Below are positions 15,728 to 25,775 of a stretch of 37,934 nt of DNA, in pieces. How positions within the stretch are numbered: position 1 is the stretch's first letter; every line of letters starts with the position of its first letter. Source of the DNA: DYGX01 sp035325905 (GTDB lineage Bacteria > Chloroflexota > Anaerolineae > Aggregatilineales > Aggregatilineaceae); the NCBI GenBank assembly GCA_035325905.1, contig DAOKYY010000030.1:1-37934 (forward strand), read 5' to 3'. The notes beneath the pieces were generated by a model that did not search any database, had not been told where the DNA came from, and was given only the letters and a program-made list of their open reading frames with translations. Position numbers and translations under genes: made by a program.

Positions 15728-16545
15728 GCGTCCTGCTACCCGGTCCAACACTGCGCGATACGTTTGACGGGGACGGCCTGTCGAGCGTCTGGCAGCGGCG
15801 TACTTACGGCAGCGCCTTGCTGCGGCAGGCGGACGGCGCGCTGCGCTGCGTCCTGCCGCCCGGCGCGGCGAGCCAGTACGCGGACGCGCAAATCACCGAT
15901 TACGAGCGGCCCCAGGGCGACGCCTTTCGCTGGCGCCCGCCGCTTCGGCTGAGCGTGCGCGCCTGGGCCTCTGCCCCGCAATCCGAGCTGATCGGTACGG
16001 CGGGGTTCGGCTTCTGGAACGAGCCGTTTCTCCCGGTTGGACGCCTGCGCCTGCGGCTGCCCCGCGCGGTATGGTTCTTTTTCGGCGCGCCGCCACACAA
16101 CATGGCGCTGGCGCGCGACGTGCCGGGCCACGGCTGGAAAGTGGCTACGCTCGACGCGGGCCGCCCGCTGGCGCTGGCCCTGCTGCCGCTCGCGCCGTTC
16201 GGCTTCCTGCTGATGCGCGTCCCGGCGCTGTACCGGCGACTGTGGCCGGTCGCCCAGCGCGCGATCGGCGTGTCCGAGGCGCTGCTCCCGGTGGACCTCA
16301 GCGAGCCGCATACCTATTCGCTCGACTGGCTACCCGATCGCGTTACCTTCCGCGTGGACAGGCAGATCGTCCACGAAGCGACGGCCTCGCCACGCGGGCC
16401 GCTTGGCCTCATCGCCTGGATGGATAACCAGTACGCGATCATCACGCCGCAAGGCAGGATCGGGTTCGGCGTGACGCCCATCCCGCGCGAGCAGTGGCTG
16501 GCGCTGGACGAGATCGCGATAGAGTCGCTGAGCGCGAGCCATTGA
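15724..16545 (+). CDS. Uncharacterised protein, concanavalin-like (GH16-type) beta-sandwich predicted
   Basis: 273 residues starting with GTG inside the stop of the hydrolase gene (4-base overlap). The opening LRDTFDGDGLSSVW and the end of the domain, YSLDWLPDRVTFRVDRQIV followed by GLIAWMDNQ, resemble glycoside hydrolase family 16 and LamG-type jelly-roll domains. The GH16 catalytic ExDxE motif is absent, so it is unlikely to be an active glycosidase. Residues about 147-165 are hydrophobic (LALALLPLAPFGFLLM) and may be an inserted helix rather than a membrane span. No signal peptide is seen. Coupling to the hydrolase suggests a shared task. The fold call is tentative. Confidence 0.6.
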   Translation: MSVLLPGPTLRDTFDGDGLSSVWQRRTYGSALLRQADGALRCVLPPGAASQYADAQITDYERPQGDAFRWRPPLRLSVRAWASAPQSELIGTAGFGFWNEPFLPVGRLRLRLPRAVWFFFGAPPHNMALARDVPGHGWKVATLDAGRPLALALLPLAPFGFLLMRVPALYRRLWPVAQRAIGVSEALLPVDLSEPHTYSLDWLPDRVTFRVDRQIVHEATASPRGPLGLIAWMDNQYAIITPQGRIGFGVTPIPREQWLALDEIAIESLSASH

Positions 16546-16572
16546 CCCTCTGTCACGCGATAAGGAGCCACC

Positions 16573-17349
16573 ATGCAAACGGATCGGTTCGCCGGTAAAG
16601 GGGTCTTGATTACAGGCAGCGGGCGCGGGATCGGGCGCGCGATCGCGCTGCGCTTCGCCCGCGACGGCGCGGACGTGGTCGTCAACTACTTCCGCAACCG
16701 CGAGCCGGCGGAACAGACCGCCGCCGAGATCGAGGCTTTGGGCCGGCGCGCAGCCGTCGTCAAGGCCGATGTCGGCGATCCTGACGACATCACCCGGCTG
16801 GTGGACGCTGCTGGACAGGCGTTCGGCGGGCTGGACATCTTGATCCACAACGCGGCGTCCGGCTACAACCGCCCGGTGATGGAGCAGCGCGTCAAGGGCT
16901 GGGACTGGACGCTCAACATCAACGCGCGCGCGGCGCTCTTTCTGGCGCAGCGAGCCGCGCCGCTGATGGAGGCGCGCGGCGGCGGCGCGATCGTCAACCT
17001 GTCGAGCGTCGGCGCCAGCCGCGTGCTGCCCGATTACGTCGTCGTCGGCGCCTCGAAAGCCGCGCTCGAAGCCGTCACGCGCTATCTGGCGGTGGAGCTG
17101 GCGCCGCTGGGCATCGTCGTCAACGCGGTGTCGGCGGGGATGGTGCGGACCGACGCTTTGCAGCATTTCCCCGGTATGCGCGAGCAGTTCGAGGAGCGTT
17201 TCGAGTACGCGCTGTCGCGCACGCCTGCCGGGCGCGTGCTCGATTCGGAGGACGTAGCGGGGGTGGTGGCCTTTCTGTGCACGCCGGACGCGGCGATGAT
17301 TCGCGGGCAGACGATTTTGATCGACGGCGGGGCCTCGCTCGGCTTCTGA
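16573..17349 (+). CDS. fabL: Enoyl-[acyl-carrier-protein] reductase (NADPH), FabL type
   Basis: 258 residues of the short-chain dehydrogenase superfamily. The cofactor motif is TGSGRGIG and the NNAG-like motif is HNAASG. An ordinary SDR has YxxxK, but here Tyr and Lys are six residues apart (Y155-VVVGAS-K162), the YX6K spacing of Bacillus subtilis FabL. The C-terminal part (AALEAVTRYLAVEL, NAVSAGMVRTDALQHFP, RTPAGR, MIRGQTILIDGG) also follows FabL closely. It would reduce trans-2-enoyl-ACP in the last step of fatty acid elongation. AAGGAG at 16562-16567 supports the ATG. It ends 7 bases from the convergent kinase gene. Assignment from remembered family sequence, not a search. Confidence 0.85.
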   Translation: MQTDRFAGKGVLITGSGRGIGRAIALRFARDGADVVVNYFRNREPAEQTAAEIEALGRRAAVVKADVGDPDDITRLVDAAGQAFGGLDILIHNAASGYNRPVMEQRVKGWDWTLNINARAALFLAQRAAPLMEARGGGAIVNLSSVGASRVLPDYVVVGASKAALEAVTRYLAVELAPLGIVVNAVSAGMVRTDALQHFPGMREQFEERFEYALSRTPAGRVLDSEDVAGVVAFLCTPDAAMIRGQTILIDGGASLGF

Positions 17350-17356
17350 GCGGAAA

Positions 17357-18484
17357 CTAGATCGGTAAGATCGCTGGCAACTGGATAGTGACCTGCGTGC
17401 CTTCGCCCTCGACGCTGTGCAGCGCGACCTGCCCGCCGTGCGCCTCGATGATCCCGCGCGCGATGGGCAGCCCCATCCCGATTCCCTGCTGCTCGTTGCG
17501 GTCGCGGCCGGATTGGATCAACACGTCCCAGATGTTCGCCAGATCGTGCGTGTCGATGCCCAGCCCGCGATCTGTCACGACGACCGATGCCTGCCCATCT
17601 GACACGCCGAAGCGGATCTCGGCCTCGCCGCCTTCGTGCGAGTATTGGACGGCGTTGCGGATGATTTCGCCCAGCGCGGTCACGAGCAGGTCTTTCACGC
17701 CGGAGACCAGCGCGGGATGGCCGGGCGAGGTGCAAATCGTCCGCAGCGTGACCCGCCGGTTCTGGGCGAACTTGTTCACCAGCTCCAGCGCATCCTGAAC
17801 GATAAACTCCAATTCCTGCTCCTCGCTCATCTCGCTGACCTGCTGCGCCACGTAGCCACTGATCAACTGCGAATAGAGCACCATCTGCTCGGCCAGCCGG
17901 TTAAGCCGCAACGTCCCGCTTTGTATCAGGTCCAGGGAGACGCGAATGTCGTCGCTGGGGCCAAGCGCCTGCTGCGTCTCAAGCTCCTCGGCCAGCAGCG
18001 CAAAGCCCCCGGTCACATAGGTCAGCGGCGTGCGCAGCTCGTGCGAGAGCAACTGGATCAGCATCCGGCGCGCGTCGTCCAGCCCGGCGACCGCCTGCGC
18101 GCGGATGGCGGCGGTGCGCCTGAGCTTGTTCTGCACGGCGATAATGAAATCTTCCGGCTCGAAGGGCTTGACCAGGTAATCGTCGGCGCCCATCATCCGC
18201 CCGGTCGAAATGTCGCGCCGCGATCCGCGCGCCGTGAGGAAGATAAACGGCACGGCGGTCAAGTGAGGCAGCCGCCGGACGGCCTCGAAGAACTCGTAAC
18301 CATCCATGCGCGGCATCATGATGTCGCTCACGATCAGGTCGGGGACCAGGCCGCCTTCGAGCAAATCGAGCGCCTCGCGTCCGTCGCGCGCCACCTGGAC
18401 CTGATAGCCCTCCAGCTCCAGCACCAACGCGGCATTCTTGCGCAGATCCCGGTTGTCCTCGACGAACAGGATGGTCGCAGGCAT
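17357..18484 (-). CDS. Response regulator-histidine kinase fusion (REC-HisKA-HATPase)
   Basis: 375 residues with an N-terminal receiver (1-122; phosphoacceptor D54 in VSDIMMP, conserved K in LVKPFEPEDF), a dimerisation/phosphotransfer domain with H148 in LLSHELRTPL, and a C-terminal ATPase domain with N-box EIIRNAVQYS and G-boxes DRGLGI and GIGMGLPIARG. There is no membrane segment and no sensor domain, so the receiver itself is the input: a partner kinase would phosphorylate D54 and change H148 kinase activity. No cognate output gene is adjacent. AGGGGAA precedes the ATG. A -10-like TACAAT lies at 18560-18565 (minus). Confidence 0.9.
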   Translation of the reverse strand: MPATILFVEDNRDLRKNAALVLELEGYQVQVARDGREALDLLEGGLVPDLIVSDIMMPRMDGYEFFEAVRRLPHLTAVPFIFLTARGSRRDISTGRMMGADDYLVKPFEPEDFIIAVQNKLRRTAAIRAQAVAGLDDARRMLIQLLSHELRTPLTYVTGGFALLAEELETQQALGPSDDIRVSLDLIQSGTLRLNRLAEQMVLYSQLISGYVAQQVSEMSEEQELEFIVQDALELVNKFAQNRRVTLRTICTSPGHPALVSGVKDLLVTALGEIIRNAVQYSHEGGEAEIRFGVSDGQASVVVTDRGLGIDTHDLANIWDVLIQSGRDRNEQQGIGMGLPIARGIIEAHGGQVALHSVEGEGTQVTIQLPAILPI

Positions 18485-18621
18485 GGTGTTCCCCTGGGGG
18501 ACGAACTACTCCGATGGGCGGGCGCGCCGCCGGCATGGCAGCGCGCCTCCGGCGTCCTCATTGTAGCACGTCGGCGGCGCAGCGCGCGCGTGGCAGCGTT
18601 AAGATTTGTACGAAAATGTAT

Positions 18622-18653
18622 AAAAAAACAACCGGGCGCGATCAGCGCGCGCC
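18622..18653 (-). terminator. Possible terminator of the MBL-fold gene
   Basis: On the minus strand GGCGCG pairs with CGCGCC over the stop codon region, and a run of seven T follows about 6 bases after the stem. The gap between stem and T-run makes it weaker than a standard intrinsic terminator. Confidence 0.4.
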
Positions 18654-19511
18654 TGTCTCGCCGAGCCGGTCGGACAGCTTGAATTCCTCGTAGATACGGT
18701 CCAGCCCGGCCTTGATCCGGCGCTGCACGCGCTCTAGCTCGTGCTCCTGATACGGAAACATGGGCAGCAGCTCCGGCACCAAGCTCGACGTGTCGGCGCG
18801 GGGCCGCCCCGCCCGGTAGAGGCTGTGCACGCGGCGCCGCGCCAGCCGCAGGTAATTCGACACCGGCTCGGTCGCCGTCTTGTCCGTCAGCGGCCCGCGC
18901 CCTGGCACGATGATCTCGGCGGCGAAGCGCGAGCGTCGCAGGTTGGTCATGTTCTCCAGCCAGTCTTTGGTCGAGGAGTTGCTGATGTAGAGATGCTGGT
19001 TGACGATGATGCTGTCTCCGGCGAACAGCACGCCGTGCTCAGGCAGGTGGACCCACAGGCTCCCGGCGGTCGGGCCGGGCATCGCCAGCAGCGGGACCTC
19101 CCGGCCGCCGTAGCGAAGCTGCATCCGCCGCGTGAAGCTGACGGTCGGCAGGCGCAGCCGCACGCTCGAAAACTGGTGGCGCTCGACCGAGTCCTGCGCC
19201 AGCGCCTCGATTGCGCTGTCTACGAAGGCGGACGGCAGGCTGCGAATGTGGTTGATCGTTTCGGCGTGCGCGACGACGACGCGCGTGTCAAACCAGAAGT
19301 TGCCGAGAAAACGATCGCGGTGGCAGTCGGTCGTCACGATCGCGCAGATCGGGGCGTCACGGACCGCTTGCAGCGTTTCGCGCCAGCGGTGCGCGTCCTC
19401 AGGATACGGCGGGGTATCGATCAACACCCAGCCGTCATCGGTTAGAATCGCGCCGACGTTGACGCGGCGAAAGCCGGTTTCAACGAAAATGCCGGGGGCT
19501 ATTTCTTGCAC
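18642..19511 (-). CDS. Metallo-beta-lactamase-fold protein with degenerate metal site
   Basis: 289 residues from the GTG at 19511 (VQEIAPGIFVETGFRRVNVG), chosen because AAGGGA lies just upstream and the fold begins here; the longer frame adds arginine-rich sequence overlapping alaX. The fold marks are ILTDDGWVLIDTP, VLFAGDSIIVN and the final VPGRGP. The metal ligands are mostly changed: HxHxDH reads D62-C-H64-R-D66-R67, the usual PGHT reads PGPT, and the last PGHG reads PGRG. Only H64, D66 and the Asp of GDS remain. It may bind one metal, bind a different metal, or be a non-catalytic family member. It lies downstream of alaX on the same strand. Confidence 0.75.
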   Translation of the reverse strand: MQEIAPGIFVETGFRRVNVGAILTDDGWVLIDTPPYPEDAHRWRETLQAVRDAPICAIVTTDCHRDRFLGNFWFDTRVVVAHAETINHIRSLPSAFVDSAIEALAQDSVERHQFSSVRLRLPTVSFTRRMQLRYGGREVPLLAMPGPTAGSLWVHLPEHGVLFAGDSIIVNQHLYISNSSTKDWLENMTNLRRSRFAAEIIVPGRGPLTDKTATEPVSNYLRLARRRVHSLYRAGRPRADTSSLVPELLPMFPYQEHELERVQRRIKAGLDRIYEEFKLSDRLGETGAR

Positions 19512-19557
19512 GGTTTTCCCTTCTTGAATTGATCTCCCGAAAGGAGCTGGCTCACGG

Positions 19558-20775
19558 TCACGGCGCGGGATCGGCGCGCAGGGACGCCGCCGCGAGGTCC
19601 AGCGCCGCCGCCAGGCTTTCAGGCGTAGCTGCCGCGCCGCCTCCCTGGGCGAACATCGGGCGCCCGCCGCCGCGCTCGACGCCAAGCGCCGCCAGCGCGA
19701 TCCGCAGCACCGGGACCATATCCTGCGGCAGGTCGTCGGAGCGCGCGGCGATGACCTGCGCTTTCTCGCCCGGCACGCCGCACAGCACGATCGTCTGCGG
19801 GTGCATGATCAGCTTCTGAGCCAGCTCGCGGGCGGCCTGCGGGTCGCCGCCAGCGGGAATGTGCGTCACCAGCGCGAACGCGCCGTTGTGCGGCGCCTCG
19901 GCGCGCAGGCGCGCGGCCTCGTGCTCCATCAGGACGGATCGTGCGGCGCGCAGATCGCGACGCAGCGCCTGGTTTTCCTCGCGCAGCCGGTCCAGCGCCG
20001 CCGGGACCTCCCAATAGCCGGTCGTCAGGGACGCGGCCAGCCCGCTCAGCAGCGCGTGTTTCTCGCGGTAGTCGGCCAGCGCGCGCCCGCCGCAGCGAAA
20101 CTCAAGACGGAGCGCGTCGCCGCGCCGCTCGGCGCGCACGATCTTGATCAGGCCGACGGCGCCCGTCCGCGCGACATGCGTCCCGCCGCAGGCGTTCAGG
20201 TCAAAATCCGCGATCTCGACCACGCGCAGCCGCCCGTCGACATCGGGCGTCTTGCGCAGCGTCAGCGTGGCAAGCTCGGCGTCGTCCGGGAACCAGGCGC
20301 GCACCGGGCGATCCTCGAAGATGACCTGGTTGGAGAGCGCCTCGGCCCGTTCGATTACCGCCGCGTCGAGCGCCGGGTTGTCGAGATCAATCGTCAGGCT
20401 GTCCGCGCTCATATGAAAGCCGACCGTCTCGGCCTCGGCCAGCACCTCGAAGGCGCGCGAGAGAATATGCTGGCCGGTGTGGTTCTGCATGTGGTCGAAG
20501 CGCCGCCCCCAGTCGATCTCGCCCCGCACCTGATCGCCGTCCAGCGGGCGCGCCAGGGCGTGCAGCACCGCGCCGTCCGACTCACGCGCGGCGACCTCGA
20601 CGACCGGGATTCCGTTCAGCGTGCCGGTGTCGTGCGGCTGCCCGCCACTGGTCGGGTAAAAATAGCTACGGTCGAGGACGACCGCCGGCGCCCCGTTGAA
20701 CTCAGTGCGCTCGACGCACCGGGCGTCGAAGGTGGTGGTGTAGGCGTCGGAGTAGTACAGCCGTTGCGTGGTCAT
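19558..20775 (-). CDS. alaX: Alanyl-tRNA editing protein AlaX, long form with DHHA1 domain
   Basis: 405 residues from the ATG at 20775 (MTTQRLYYSDAYTT). It is a free-standing copy of the AlaRS editing and C-terminal parts, which hydrolyses mischarged Ser- or Gly-tRNA(Ala). The zinc ligands are H99 and H103 in HTGQHILS, and C196 and H200 in CGGTH. A coiled segment (about 260-300, LREENQALRRDLRAA) leads to the DHHA1 domain, ending with GGGRPMFAQGGG. The aminoacylation core is absent. It follows the Nudix-GNAT gene by 76 bases and has an extended -10 element (TGGTACAAT) in that gap. Confidence 0.9.
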   Translation of the reverse strand: MTTQRLYYSDAYTTTFDARCVERTEFNGAPAVVLDRSYFYPTSGGQPHDTGTLNGIPVVEVAARESDGAVLHALARPLDGDQVRGEIDWGRRFDHMQNHTGQHILSRAFEVLAEAETVGFHMSADSLTIDLDNPALDAAVIERAEALSNQVIFEDRPVRAWFPDDAELATLTLRKTPDVDGRLRVVEIADFDLNACGGTHVARTGAVGLIKIVRAERRGDALRLEFRCGGRALADYREKHALLSGLAASLTTGYWEVPAALDRLREENQALRRDLRAARSVLMEHEAARLRAEAPHNGAFALVTHIPAGGDPQAARELAQKLIMHPQTIVLCGVPGEKAQVIAARSDDLPQDMVPVLRIALAALGVERGGGRPMFAQGGGAAATPESLAAALDLAAASLRADPAP

Positions 20776-20817
20776 GCGTGCCCTGCGTATCGTCTGCTCA
20801 GCCGGGAATTGCCCGCT

Positions 20818-20826
20818 ATTGTACCA
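20818..20826 (-). promoter_or_regulatory. Extended -10 element upstream of alaX
   Basis: On the minus strand TGGTACAAT fits the TGn-TAnnnT extended -10 pattern, about 43 bases before the alaX start. No clear -35 is present, which is tolerated by extended -10 promoters. Confidence 0.4.
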
Positions 20827-20851
20827 TCCTGACCGCGAAAACACGCACCTG

Positions 20852-21829
20852 TCAGCGAATACGCAGGTACGAGATCGAGCTTTGCTGCAAGCCCGCCGCC
20901 TGGGCGAACGCGCGCGCCGCCGGGCTGCCGCGCTCGATGTTGACGTACAGGTGCGTGAGCGACAGCCGGTTGGCGTGGCGCAGCGCCGCTTCGAGCAGCG
21001 CCGCGCCGATCCCCTCGCCCCGGTAGTCGAGCGCGACCGCCATGTCGTCAATCCAGCCGCGCCCGCCCGTGAGGGTATGGACCAGCGACAGCGCGACGAA
21101 ACCGATCACGCGGCGGGCGGGGCCGGGCCGCTCGGCGACATAGATGACGATTGTCTGCCGCTCGCGGAACCGCTGGATCGCGGCCTGCCACTCCGCCTCG
21201 CTGAGCGAATTGTTCGCTTCCAGCAGGTGCAGTAGCTCGATCACCGCGTCCACGTCCCCCTGCTCGGCCTCGCGGATCACGAAGCCGTCTCCGTTTGACG
21301 CGGCAGGGGGCGAGCTGTCCGGCTCGGCTTGCAGCGCCAGCCAACGGTCGAGCGCCTGGCGATGCGTGCGGAACGGCATTGGCGGCAGATCATCCGGCGC
21401 GAAGACGCGCACATCGGTCGCGTCGTCGCCGGCGCGCAACGTTCCGCCGGTCGCGCGCGCCCGGTAAAACACGATGATCCCGCTGGCGGGCGGCCCTTCG
21501 GGGAAGGAGTAGATGCCGAGCAGATCGATCAGCTCGACGTGCAGCCCGGTTTCTTCCAGGCTCTCGCGCACGGCGGCCTCTTCGACGCTCTCGTCCGCCT
21601 CGATGTAGCCCGACACCAGCGCCCAGCGCCCGGCCTTCACCCGACCGCCGCGCTTGACCAGCACGACGCCGCCCTCAGCCTCGATCAGGACGCCAACGCC
21701 GGGCACCGGGTTGACGTAGTGAACGTAGCCGCACAGCGGGCACGACAGCCGCTCGCGGCCCCCGGCCATGCGCGGCACCAGCCGCTCGCCACATTCGGGG
21801 CAGAAGGTTGGACGCGCTACAGGCAGCAT
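20852..21829 (-). CDS. Zinc-ribbon / Nudix hydrolase / GNAT acetyltransferase fusion
   Basis: 325 residues with three parts. A zinc ribbon has C10-x2-C13 and C30-x2-C33, like that of NudC-type hydrolases. A Nudix domain (about 40-160) has a complete box: G74, E80, R88-E89, E92-E93 and G95. A GNAT domain (about 183-325) has the acetyl-CoA loop R270-GEGIG-A. The linker 168-182 is Ser/Pro/Ala-rich. The Nudix half would cleave a nucleoside diphosphate derivative and the GNAT half would acetylate an amine; how these connect is unknown. It starts 18 bases after the rpoD stop and probably shares its transcript. Confidence 0.88.
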   Translation of the reverse strand: MLPVARPTFCPECGERLVPRMAGGRERLSCPLCGYVHYVNPVPGVGVLIEAEGGVVLVKRGGRVKAGRWALVSGYIEADESVEEAAVRESLEETGLHVELIDLLGIYSFPEGPPASGIIVFYRARATGGTLRAGDDATDVRVFAPDDLPPMPFRTHRQALDRWLALQAEPDSSPPAASNGDGFVIREAEQGDVDAVIELLHLLEANNSLSEAEWQAAIQRFRERQTIVIYVAERPGPARRVIGFVALSLVHTLTGGRGWIDDMAVALDYRGEGIGAALLEAALRHANRLSLTHLYVNIERGSPAARAFAQAAGLQQSSISYLRIR

Positions 21830-21847
21830 CGATGAGCTACTCCGCGC

Positions 21848-23527
<1,680 letters not shown>

Positions 23528-23605
23528 AGTCTCCCGGCGTTTGTTTCGACGCCTGTGGACCACCTTTCGGGAGTAAAGTCTGTAATTTGCCGCGCTTTCG
23601 CCCGC

Positions 23606-25636
23606 TCACTGATCGCGGAACAGGCTCTTTATCTGTTGGAGCGCGCGCGTCACCCGGCTTAGCGCCTGGTAGTGGATCGCGCTGGCGGCGTCGAACTCGC
23701 CTGCCAGCGGGTTTCGCTCGCGCTTGGCTTCCTCTTGCAGAAAAAACAACTCGCGGTGCTCGCGCTCCAACCGGCTGTGACGCAGCGCCAACGCCTCTTG
23801 AACGAACAGCGTCTCGTCAGGCGCGGGCAGCGCGTTGATCCGCGCTTTTTCGCGCAGGATCGACTGCAACTCGATCGCCAGCGACGGCGGCAGCCCCTGG
23901 TTAATCCGGTCGAGCGGCGAGAGGTAAAGCTGTCCCACGACCTCGACCAATTCCCCCGGCAGAACGCGCGCCAGGTAGGTCCCCAGCGGCTCCGCGTCCT
24001 GATAGAGCCAGCTTTCCACCGCGCGGAAGATCGCCTGATAATCCGGCCGGCGGAAGTCTTCCGCGCACAACGGCCCCAGCGCCGGAGCCAGCGCGGCGTC
24101 ATTGCCCTGAAGCTCGCGCAGGCGCCGGTTAGCCGAATACAACCACTCCGGCTGTTGGAGCAGCAGCCCCAGGCAGAACCCCTCGCGCTGCTCCGATTGG
24201 CCCGGCGGCGCGCTCGACGACGGCAGCGGCGCGCTGCGCCCGGCCAGACGGCGCTGCTCGCGCAGGCTCGGCTGGGCGCGGGTCCGCGCGGACTGGCGGC
24301 GCTGCGTCCAGGCAATGAGGACGCGCTCGTCCAGGCGCAGCTCGCGCGCCAGGGCCTGAACGTTGCCGCTGCGCTGTAGATCGCTCTCGGTTGCAGTCAG
24401 GATTGGCAGCAGCTCCCGCGCGGCTGCTTCCCGCTCGTGGATGGACGCGTTCGCGCTCAGATGCGCCGTCCCCTGGCGGATGACGAAATCTGCCACCGGC
24501 ATCGCGCTAGCGATCAGCGCGCGCCAAGCGTCCGGGTCTTCGCGAATCAGCACGTCCGGGTCTTTGCCTTCCGGCAGCGTGATCACGCGAATATCCATCT
24601 CCAGCATGCCAGTGTAACGCATCATGCCACGCGGATCAAAAGTGATGGCCTGCTCGCCGTCGAGCGTCTGGCGCGCGAGGTTGAGGCCGCGCATAGTCGC
24701 GTTCAGCCCGGCGGTATCCGGGTCGAGCGCCAGCACCAGCCGGCTGGCGTATTTATCCAGCTGGCGAAGCTGCGGCTCGGTCAGGGCGGTGCCCATCTGG
24801 GCGACGACGTTCTGAAAACCGGCCTGGTGCGCCTGCATCACGTCCATATAGCCTTCGACGATCACCGCCGTCTCCGACTCGCGGATGGCGCGCCGCGCCA
24901 GGTCCAGCCCGAACAGAATCGCGCTTTTGTCGAACAGCGGCCCCTGCGGCGAGTTGATGTACTTGGCGCGGTCCGCCGGGTCGAGCGCCCGCGCGCCAAA
25001 GCCGACCGTCCGCCCGCGCCCATCACGGATCGGGATCATCAGCCGGTGGCGGAAGCGGTCGTAAGTGCTGTTCTTGTCCTCGTTGTGAATCGCGATGCCC
25101 GCCGCGAGGATGTCGTCGAGCGCGTAGCCGATCAGTTGCAGGTGCTGAATCGCCTCGCGCCAATCGTTCGGCGCGTAGCCGACCATGAAGGCTTCGACCG
25201 TCTCGCGGCTGAGGTGGCGCGCGCGGACGTACTCGCGCGCGCTCTCGGCGTCGCGGGCGTCCAGCAGGCGCTTGTGATAGAACTCGGCGGCTTCCTGGAC
25301 GATGCTCTGGAGCCGCTCGGTTGCTTCCTGTTGATCGACCTGCTGCGGCGAGAGCGGCTTCAGCTCGACCCCGGCGCGGCTCGCCAGCTCGCGCAGCGCC
25401 TCGCTGAAGTCCCACCCCTCGGCTTTCATCACAAACGAGAAAACGTCGCCGCCGATCCCGCACGCGCCGAAGCAGCGCCAGGTCTGCGTATCCGGGAACA
25501 CGACAAAGGAGGGCGTGCGCTCGTGGTGAAAGGGGCAGAGCGCCTTGTAGTTGTGCCCGGCTTTTTGCAGGTTGGCATAGCCGGAGACGACATCGACCAG
25601 GTCCAGGCGATTTTTGATGTCTTCCACAACGGACAT
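23606..25636 (-). CDS. dnaG: DNA primase
   Basis: 676 residues. The N-terminal zinc domain has C34-PF-H37 and C55-FGA-C59, so the second pair is Cx3C instead of the usual Cx2C. The primase core includes GFGARAL. The TOPRIM domain has E261 in VIVEGYMDV and D305/D307 in LALDPDTAG. The C-terminal third is a helical DnaB-interaction region. DnaG makes RNA primers at the replication fork. It is followed 78 bases later by rpoD; rpsU, the usual third member, is absent and an M50 protease gene is upstream instead. Confidence 0.95.
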   Translation of the reverse strand: MSVVEDIKNRLDLVDVVSGYANLQKAGHNYKALCPFHHERTPSFVVFPDTQTWRCFGACGIGGDVFSFVMKAEGWDFSEALRELASRAGVELKPLSPQQVDQQEATERLQSIVQEAAEFYHKRLLDARDAESAREYVRARHLSRETVEAFMVGYAPNDWREAIQHLQLIGYALDDILAAGIAIHNEDKNSTYDRFRHRLMIPIRDGRGRTVGFGARALDPADRAKYINSPQGPLFDKSAILFGLDLARRAIRESETAVIVEGYMDVMQAHQAGFQNVVAQMGTALTEPQLRQLDKYASRLVLALDPDTAGLNATMRGLNLARQTLDGEQAITFDPRGMMRYTGMLEMDIRVITLPEGKDPDVLIREDPDAWRALIASAMPVADFVIRQGTAHLSANASIHEREAAARELLPILTATESDLQRSGNVQALARELRLDERVLIAWTQRRQSARTRAQPSLREQRRLAGRSAPLPSSSAPPGQSEQREGFCLGLLLQQPEWLYSANRRLRELQGNDAALAPALGPLCAEDFRRPDYQAIFRAVESWLYQDAEPLGTYLARVLPGELVEVVGQLYLSPLDRINQGLPPSLAIELQSILREKARINALPAPDETLFVQEALALRHSRLEREHRELFFLQEEAKRERNPLAGEFDAASAIHYQALSRVTRALQQIKSLFRDQ

Positions 25637-25676
25637 GCTAGAGGCGGCCCTACCACTGGAGCGGAGTTGAGTTTGG

Positions 25677-25706
25677 ATTATATGTCACGCGGCGCTAATC
25701 CCGCAA
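25677..25706 (-). promoter_or_regulatory. Promoter of dnaG-rpoD
   Basis: On the minus strand TTGCGG (25706-25701) and a perfect TATAAT (25682-25677) are separated by 18 bases, about 40 bases before the dnaG ATG. It lies inside the 139-base gap after the M50 protease gene. Confidence 0.55.
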
Positions 25707-25775
25707 CGATCCTGCGCCGCGCTGGGGTCGCTCCCGCTGCTCCAGTTCGGCAAAGGAGCCGGGGTGATGGGGCTG

